Positions 56,484 through 64,000 of a DNA stretch of 64,000 nt are shown here, piece by piece. The position numbers and the translations under genes were made by a program. Within the stretch, counting starts at the first letter, position 1. Every line of letters starts with the position of its first letter. The DNA lies in contig PYSS01000140.1 in the NCBI GenBank assembly GCA_003049465.1, positions 27,297 through 91,296 of the forward strand. Direction: 5' to 3'. This DNA is from Magnaporthiopsis rhizophila (lineage: Eukaryota; Ascomycota; Sordariomycetes; Magnaporthales; Magnaporthaceae). The notes below the pieces were generated by a model. The model saw only the letters and a list, made by a program, of their open reading frames with translations. It did no database searches and had not been told where the DNA came from.

Positions 56484-59032
56484 TCAGTGTGTGCCGTTTA
56501 CGGCGCCATTCCCTGCATTGCCTGAGCCGGAGTCGTCGTCGACACCACCGCCTACAAACTTGTCCATAAAGGCGATGTAGTCGTACTGCGGAATACCGCG
56601 GTCCTGGGCCAGGTCGGGCCCGGTGTGCAGGGGGATTATCTCGACAAGCTTGTCGATGACCTCATCGGGCACGAGACTGTGGCGCAGGTCCATCTCGGTC
56701 ACGTAGGGCTTGCCGTCGGCAACCTCGCGGAACGACTGGAACACCTGCTCGGCCGTGTTCTGGTCCTCGGTCACGTCCACCATGAAGCGAATGAACTGCT
56801 CAAAGGTGACACGATCGCGGCCCTTGGACGTCTCGACAAAACAGTCGTGCATCTCGTCCTCGGAGAAGACCAGGCCCAGAGATGCCAGGGCGGCGCTGAA
56901 CTCGAGCTCGCCGAGGCTGTTGCTGTCCTCGCGGTCAAAGTGGCGGAAGACCGACTCGAACTCCTCGAGCTGGATGGGCGTCAGGTTGGTCATGTTGCGC
57001 GCCACCATCTGGTTCTCTAGGAACGAAAGCTTCTTGGAAACAGACGATTTGACCAGTCCGAGCTCGTAGCAGAGCTCGTCATATGTGTACGTCGTGAAGT
57101 CGTTTTCCTCAATGTTCGCCTCCTGACATTTCTCGTCGACGGCGCCAATGGTGGTGAGGTAGGCGTCGAGCGGCGGGAGGTTGTCGCTCAGTTTGCGCAC
57201 GTGATGCAGCTGGTCCTCGACGTCGCCCTCCAGACCCGAGATGGCGAGCTGCATCGTGTTGAGTGCCATGGCAAAGTCGTTGGCCTTGTCTGCAAAGGAC
57301 TTGCGTAGCGCGTTTTTGATGCTGTTTATCCGGTTAGTTACGTTCGTGGGTATCCTCTCTCGCTCTCTGTCGACTGGACGTGACCGAGCAGGACTTACTC
57401 TCGGATGTTCTCGTTAATGACCTGGCCCCTGGTCATCTCAGCCTTGGACAGATTGCTCCACTCGGCATCCATGACCTCGAGCCTCAGCTCGGCTGGGGGC
57501 ACGTACGGCCTCAGCCTGTAGGTGCCAAGCTTGGTCTTGATGTTTCCCAGCAGTGTGGCCAGCTCGCTCTTCTCCGCGACCCACTCACGCTTCTTGCCCC
57601 TCTTGTAGGAAGCGAACTCGGTCGACTGGGCCTTGGCATCGGCGTAGGTCCCCTCAAAGGTGGCTTGGCGCCAGCTTTCGACCTGGGCGCGGATGCTCTT
57701 GAGCAGCTCGGCCATGCGGCGCTCGTAGGCGCTCTCCATCTCCCAGGCGCCCTGCATGTTGTTGACGAACTTCTCGACACGGCGGCCGGCGTTCTCGACC
57801 TTTTCCATTTGGGAGAAGGCGTGGAACCAGTAGGCGATGTACGTCATCAGACTCAGCTCGTCGGGCTTGGCCACGTCGCACACATCCTCGACGTCCAGCA
57901 GCTTGGGGATACCAATCTCCTTATGTGCGATATCGAAGGCCATCTGCATGTTGCCGCGGTGATCCGTCTTGTCCAGGGCGTCGTAGTCGATCAGGTCCGG
58001 GCGGTGGATGTCGAGCAGAGCACAGAAGGCGAGGCCGTCGTTCCAGGAGCCGCTGAAGTCGCGGACCTCGACCTCGTCGTAGCAGGCCGTCTTGCGCTGG
58101 CACCACAGGAGCAAGCCCTCCTTGGCGGTCATGCCGGCCTCGTTGATGTCGCTGACGGTGAACCTCAGAATGAGGGTCCAGATGAGCCCCAGGATGATGC
58201 GCTGGTTGCCGTCGACAATATCCTCGGCGCCGATGTTTGTCATCTGGATGCCTCTGGACTTGATGAAGTTGAGGGCCGTGTTGGTATTCTCGAAGCGCTG
58301 CACGCGCAGCTTGGGCTTGGCGGCATAGCGGCCGAGGGACTCGCTGGACAGGCATTCTAGGAGGTGGATCAGGATGACGCCATCGCTGAGGTCTTTGACG
58401 AGGTCCTTGACCTCGAGGTCGCGCTCCTGCAGCTTGTTGTTGAGCCACTTTGTAAAGGTCTTTTGCTGGACGGTGATCCACCGCTGCTGGTCGGCGAACG
58501 CCATCCTCGCGAGGCCCGTCTCATGCGGCGGCTCGGTGGCGGCGAGGGCGTGTTTCGGGGAGCCGCTGACCGAGTGGAAGCGCTTGGGCTTGCCGTCGCG
58601 CTGGCGCTGCTTTGGGGCGATGGCAAGTGAGGCCGAGCCGGAACGCTGGAGGCGGGCGGCGGCGAGCTGCTTGGCGTCGCGGCGGTTCCTCAAAAGCGGT
58701 TGTGGCGAACCGCAAGGGGTGGCGTTGGTGCTGCAGGCGGTGACGGCCGAGTGCAGCGATGAGACGGAGGCGCGGCGCGAGTCGAAGAGCGGGTCGGCGT
58801 CCTTGTCCGAATAGTCGGACGACGAGGTGGTGGACTGGATGGACAGAGACACGGGGCGGCTCTGGGGGTAGGATTGGTGGTGGTTGTGGCTCAGGGGCAG
58901 CTTCTCGTCGGATGGGGCCTGCTCCAGTAAACATTGGAAGTCTGGGAATTTCTCGCCAGCTTCGCCGCCTGGTGTGTCGTTGCTGGGCAGACCATTGGCC
59001 TGGGAGGAGCCACCCAACTCCACTGACGACAT
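56484..59032 (-). CDS. Alpha-actinin (actin cross-linking protein)
   Basis: Two exons (59032-57399 and 57321-56484, 77-bp intron) give 823 aa. After a disordered Ser-rich N terminus of about 175 residues come two calponin-homology domains. CH1 is at about 180-285 (QQKTFTKWLNNKLQERDLEV...LSDGVILIHLLECLS) and CH2 at about 295-400 (TAKEGLLLWCQRKTACYDEV...FCALLDIHRPDLIDYD). Helical spectrin-like sequence follows (about 410-650), then a C-terminal calmodulin-like domain. Its first EF-hand loop (DREDSNSLGELE, about 673) keeps acidic positions 1, 3 and 12 but lacks the usual Gly at 6, and the second (ETSKGRDRVTFEQF) is degenerate. In filamentous fungi and fission yeast the protein acts in the contractile ring and septation. 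The long N-terminal extension is unusual for the family. Confidence 0.95.
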
Positions 59033-61324
59033 TGGGCCTCAATTAGGGGGGTGGTGGGTGCTGGGATGTGCGATTTTAGTGGCTGCAACCTGGGCTGGCG
59101 CACGGTCGCGCTCTCTCGATTTCCCAAGTCCCGGCCGAGTCTCGTCGGCGTCTGGTATCGATAAAGCGCGGGGTAACCTGAGGTAGCGTCTGTTCTGGAG
59201 CCCTCGAGGCGGGTGGCTTGATTGTGCCGTCGCTAGAACAAGGTTGGAAAAAGAGTCCGAGCCAAAGGACAACGATATGCCCTGTTGGGAATGGACCAGA
59301 TCGGTGGGATAGATGAGGTTCTGCTTCTGCCAGCAGACGGAAATTTAAATCGTCAATGCTGGTACGGTAAGTACTTCTCCCAAAAGCCACTAGACTGGCT
59401 CAAGAAGAAACGCGGCCGGGCCATTGTTTGCAAGGGGCTGGGACGACGGGCGCCTTTATAGATGGCACCCATCCTCTCCATACCCGCCGCCATGCCAGAC
59501 CCAGTCCAAGACAACCCAGCCATCCCGGCGCGAAGCATGACGACAAGAGACGGGAGCGCAGAGGGGCTGACCAACTCAGGACGGCTCTGAAACGTCGTTG
59601 GGTAAGGGTCGTCCATGGTGGCACCAGCCTAATCGGATGGACGCAGTGTGTATTACCTCTGTTGGGACCCCGATTCGGAGACGCCCCTGCAAGGGATGGA
59701 GATGGGATGGGATAGGATGGGATGCGTGGTCGCGCAGCAGGGTCGTCGACGGCGATGGGACCGCAAAGGCTCAATGCCGAACAATGCGGACGGTCCCATC
59801 GCCCGCTGTCTTGTCCTGTTTTTGGTCGGATCTGTTGACGAAGGAACCTTCGACGATCTATCAAACAACTATCGTCCGTGAAAGCTGGTACTGCAATCCC
59901 ATCTCTCTGTGCAGCCGGCGCCTATGGCCGGACGGTAGCAGACCTGTCCCTGGCCCGACTTGCCTCTGGCCGCCATTCGCCGGAGCCATTGCGGACCCCG
60001 GCCAGCATCAGACACAGAGGGCGGCGCTTCCATGTGTATGTTGTATATTCCAGACAATGGGCGGCATTGTGTGAGTTAAGCCTAGCCGACAGCCGCACGG
60101 AATGCGCGAGGAGCGACCCATTGAGAGTACCCCAAATGAGCCGCATTGCGCGAACTGCACGTTGGCGGAAGCAAGTGTTGCGAGCAGCGATGACCCCGGC
60201 GAGGCGCATAAACTTGCAGACCCGCCCCTTTGCAACGACCGCCGTCTCCCGATGCGCTTTTGGTTGGCCACCGTCTTGAGTGTCCGCAGGGTCCTGCGCA
60301 ATTTGGCCTGGGAGGCAGTGCCTGCCTGGGTGTTCCTCCTTCGGCTGGCAGATGTATGTTTCAACCCTGGTGGCATGTTCGTCGCCCCCTTTTCCAAATC
60401 ATGGGGCGAGCCGTCGATTGTTCTTTTCGTTTGAACTTATTCCTTCCCCTGTTGTTCTAGTTCTGGAATATTCCTGTACCTATCTCTTCCCTATTTAAGC
60501 CGTTAGATCCTGTAGCTGCTCTTAGAATTGTTGATTGCCTCAACTTGTTGGTCTACAAATCCCAGAGTTTCTGCGGCCTGGCCGATGGAAATCCAAGAAT
60601 TGGGAATCATCCGCCCACCCAGGCCGACAAAAGGTAAAGCTCGCGAGCCCCGGAAAACTGTGGAACTGGGCCTCCTTTCGCTATGGCATGAATGCTGGTG
60701 GATCCCCGCTCCATGGGGATCGCCCTCCGGCTTTTACCCCTGAACTCCCCCAGCTTCCATCACCAACTCACCACCTACCCGGACACCTAGATCGGGCAGC
60801 ATCTCGACAGTCTATCGCTCATCGGCTAACTTCCGCGTCACGTTAAACATAATTCGCCTCGTCTTTTTCACCGGAGCAGGGGCATCATGACCAGGATAAT
60901 AAAAAAGAAGAAAAAAGAAAAAAAAAAGAGGAGGAATATAGAAAGAAGTATAATATGATCAAAACATATCGCTCCGTCCGAGGCCCCATTCCTGGTCCGT
61001 TTATATGCCACAGTCTAACCATCCCACCGTTCAAATGCAGGAAACTGTGAAAACCAGCCAAAGTGACGTCCCCGAATGCATGGCTCAGCCATTTTTGGAC
61101 CTTTTTTTCCCCCCTTCTTTCAAACCGCAATCAGGGACACAAAAGAAATAAAAAGAAAAACGACGGGCTGCTATGGTCGAAACCGGGCGACGCACCAAGC
61201 TGTGCACCCTTTTCCTCATCGCCCGATACCCAAGGAGTCCCTCGAAAGTGAGTACAAGGAAGAAAGCTACAGAACAAGGATGAGTACAACGAGAAAACAA
61301 GAAGGAAAGAGAACAAAACAAAAG
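59033..61324. other. Intergenic region, alpha-actinin promoter / regulator 3' side
   Basis: This 2.3-kb region lies between tandem minus-strand genes. The frames present are short and without domain character. GGATG/GGGAT-rich imperfect repeats occur at about 59695-59730. The alpha-actinin promoter must lie at the left end. Confidence 0.5.
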
Positions 61325-63243
61325 TCAAAAACGGGCCAGCTCCGCCCAGTCCCGGCCTTGGATCACATCAGCAATGTCCTGACCCTTGGCGGTCAGTCGG
61401 GACCTAAAGGCCTCGCACCACATGAGCTCAAGGGCGCCGTCGCCCGTGGACGCGTTGAGCTCGCGGAAGAAGCCCTCGGCCACGGCGAGCGGGACGGCCA
61501 CGAGGTCGGGCTGGACCGTGGCGGCGAGGGTGCCGTCGAGCGAGCGGCAGATGCACGCCGCCAGCTCGCGCGTCTCCTTGGCCACGTACCGGGCCGGGTC
61601 CACGTGCAGGAGCGCGTCGGGCAGGTCCGGGAACATCTGCGGGAACTCGTCCAGGACCGGCTGGAAGATGGCCTGGTGCAGCCGCTCCATGCACGGCCAG
61701 AGGCACACGAGCGCCGTCCAGTAGTGCGACAGCCCCAGCGCTGTCGCGCCGTCCCGAAACGCAAGCGCATCCGCGAACGGAATCCGCGTCTCCAGGCCTC
61801 CGCTCTCGTCCACCCACGAGGCCGTTGCCGGGTCCGTCGACAGGTACCATCCGTCCAGGAGGCTCTCCGCCTGCAGGCAGTTCGCCAGAAGCTCCTGCGC
61901 GAGACGCCGCCGCTCCAACGTCGGGTCGCTCGTCATTATCCGGTCGGCCCGCTCCAGTAGGCCGGGGAGGAGGGCGAGCACGTCAAAGAGCCGGTCCAGC
62001 GCCGACTTGGGGTGCGATTCCCACGGCACCGTCGTCCACTCGTGCTCAGCGAGAAACGTGCTCTTGCGGTTCAGAAGGGCTGCGCATATCTGCAGAAAAG
62101 ATGCACGTTAGTCACTTGCATGCGTAGCGCATGGAGCGTGATCAGAAAAGGGGTCCATGTTCCCCATGTGCGACGGGTAGATTCGACTCACCCCGTTGTG
62201 CCGCAAAACGCGCACGAAGAAATGATGTGCTGGGAAGTTCCGGAAGCTCCCTGGGACGGGCTGGCTGGCAGAGCTCCCCTGGGCGGAAGCACCGGCCCAT
62301 GGTGTAGATATGCTGGACGACATGGAAGTATTTTGCTGTTGCTGCTGCATCATGTCAGCGACGGCCCCTCGGGTTACAAGTCCCATTCTATCATCCTCTT
62401 CCTTTTTCCCCTCCCAACTATCTCTTTCTTCTCTCTTAATTCTGGTCGTCACTGAAGCCGGCGTCCTGGGATCCCTCACCTCGAACAGAAACAAACAGAT
62501 GCTGTTGGTGCCAACAGTCTCGCCGACCTCGTTCCGCGTTTCCTCCATCTCGGAGAGGTGAGCCATACACTGCGAGCGGAGCCCAAACTCGTCGTTCCCC
62601 ATCGAAGGCCGGGTGTCGGGTGGTATGTAGGGCGGGAAGAACAGCCGGGTGGCCTTCCCACGGCTCATCTCGTCATCGTGTACGATGGCCGCGAGGCTGG
62701 TGTTGAGGGCCGAGATCTGCGCGTGGTATACGGTTCCTCGTCTAGAAAGGGCAACGATGTCGTCCCAAGCCGGCCGTAGCGGCTCGATGGCGACGAGCTC
62801 CAGCCTCTCGCCTTGATCCGCGTCTTCCTGCTTTACCCTCTCGGGCTCCTCTGATCTGGAGGATGTGTCTGACCTGGCAGGTGTCGAGGCCTTCTTCGAG
62901 CTTCTGCTGGGCACGTTCCGGCGGGGGTGCGACGAACACCGCCCGCCCTGCTCGGGAGTTCCGATGATGAAGATGCGCTCTCGTTCGTATCCTTCACACT
63001 TCCTGCCGCTGTCGATGCACTTTCTGCAGAACGGCCGCTCGTTGTCACACTTCTGATGACGTTAGCCTTTCCGTCCCGATGGATACGAGGCGGGGAGCTG
63101 CCTGGAAGCCCGGATATATCCAAGCTCCGGCATTCGGTGTGACAGACACCCCCACTCCTCTACCCGCCCCCAGGTGTCCGTACCTTAACCCTGCGAAGTC
63201 TGCAGGTGTTGCAGCCCTTGTACTTTCCTGGAACGCCAACCAT
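61325..63243 (-). CDS. Zn2Cys6 (Gal4-type) transcription factor
   Basis: Three exons (63243-63184, 63049-62192, 62089-61325; introns 134 and 102 bp) give 560 aa. Exon 1 is 20 codons and holds the first half of the zinc cluster (GCNTCRLRRVK). Exon 2 continues CDNERPFCRKCIDSGRKCEGY. Joined through an AAG acceptor, the cysteines fall at 11, 14, 21, 28, 31 and 38, exactly the C-x2-C-x6-C-x6-C-x2-C-x6-C pattern. A basic linker follows (HPRRNVPSRSSKKAS). The remainder is a helical regulatory region resembling the fungal DUF3468-type middle region (LRHNGICAALLNRKSTFLAE, then LFDVLALLPGLLERADRI). A 258-bp stretch of exon 2 from a GTGAGG at about 62481 is Lys/Glu- and Gln-rich and could be a retained intron. 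Targets cannot be predicted. Confidence 0.9.
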
Positions 63244-64000
63244 ATTTGTGATGCTGCGTGGTTGAAACTGATGTCGGATAGGCCAGGTCTGGCGTCGGTC
63301 ATCTTCGACGGAAGACTCCGGGCGGCCACGTGGCTTAAGAGAACATGGAACCTATGAGAGAAAAAGAAGAAAGAGCGTCGAGGGGAATGTGCGGGTCATA
63401 AATGGAAAAACCGAGGAACTTTCGATGCAGAAGACTCACGACAAGCCCGCGGGAGGAAATAAAAGAAGGCTGATAAAGAAGTCCCCGCTGCGCTGGTGTG
63501 GGGGCCAGTCTCGACTTGCCGTCCGCCTGCTGGTTGCCTTTATTGACGAAAGAGTGTAACAATCAGATTTCTGCATCCAGGGCGCGGTTCCAGGTCGGCA
63601 AGGTGAGCCCGCCATTGGCTGGCGCCCCTTTCGTGTCCATAGCGCTGCCCCAGGCTTCCACGAGGTAGCCCTTTTGTGGGGAAGCTGGGATGCTTCTTAC
63701 GCGGATTCGTTGTCTGTCTTTTCCTTTTTTTTTTCCCTACACGCGGAAACTTCCCGCAAAACTTGCACGGGAGGAACCAAAAGCGCGAGAGCCGAGAGAA
63801 GAGCGAGTGAGGGAGGGGGATGGGGAGGGACAACCAGATCCAGGCAATGCACAGCGACGGCAAAGGCCAACGAGGTGGATCCGATCGGGAGATGGCCGAA
63901 CGATGGTCTCGCTCTTGGTCAGCATCGTCCGCCGGCTGCCGCCTTGGGAATCAAGGCTACAGTGACGCGAGGTCAGGGGGCGGTGGGCGGTGGGTGGTGG
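63244..64000. promoter_or_regulatory. Upstream region of the Zn2Cys6 regulator, right edge
   Basis: No supportable gene lies here. It is the presumed promoter and 5' leader of the minus-strand regulator. A T-run occurs at 63726-63735. Confidence 0.45.

Overview
The window is nuclear DNA of a filamentous ascomycete (Pezizomycotina, most likely Sordariomycetes). The genes are GC-rich and carry short introns of about 50-150 bp with GTRNGT-type donors, CTRAC-like branch sites and AG acceptors. The gene content is fungal: Atg15, Sur2, Bub1 with a kinase domain, Mtw1, a Zn2Cys6 regulator, and a PTH11/rhodopsin-like membrane protein remnant. I cannot fix the genus. Two stretches of N inside poly(T)/poly(A) tracts (35222 and 43900-43922) show a draft assembly. 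I found no transposon, CRISPR array, rRNA or convincing tRNA.

Layout. 0.5-7 kb: a mitochondrial-type protein of unknown function (minus) diverges from valyl-tRNA synthetase (plus), which has two in-frame starts that suggest mitochondrial and cytosolic forms. 7-15 kb: a very large F-box/WD-like protein ending in a CAAX box (minus) diverges from an Apn1-type AP endonuclease (plus). 15-23 kb: BUB1 and enolase in tandem (minus), the latter with a long 5'-UTR intron, then a Vma22-like V-ATPase assembly factor (plus). 23-30 kb: a decayed PTH11-like fragment, a histidine acid phosphatase (minus) and a mitochondrial PPR protein (plus). 30-38 kb: the kinetochore protein Mtw1 (minus), an Aim3-like proline-rich protein (plus), TCTP (minus) and sphinganine C4-hydroxylase (plus). 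37.5-41.8 kb is gene-poor. 41.8-43.3 kb: a plus-strand gene whose upstream exons encode a CBM48/AMPK-beta-like glycogen-binding fold. 45-50 kb: Swc2/YL1 and Atg15 (both minus). 52-59 kb: a VPS9-domain Rab GEF (plus) and alpha-actinin (minus). 61-63 kb: a Zn2Cys6 transcription factor (minus).

The genes are mostly housekeeping, arranged as unrelated divergent and convergent pairs. I see no metabolite cluster or operon-like system. Loose functional neighbours are BUB1 with Mtw1 (chromosome segregation) and Atg15, the VPS9 GEF and Vma22 (vacuole/endosome), which I regard as coincidence. Exon boundaries were placed by eye. In every multi-exon model below the summed exon length is divisible by three and reading frame is kept across each junction. 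The least ordinary items are the hidden CBM48-like exons, the CAAX-tailed F-box protein, the probable indel at the 3' end of SWC2, the repeated Cys/Trp modules of Atg15 and the dual-start ValRS.
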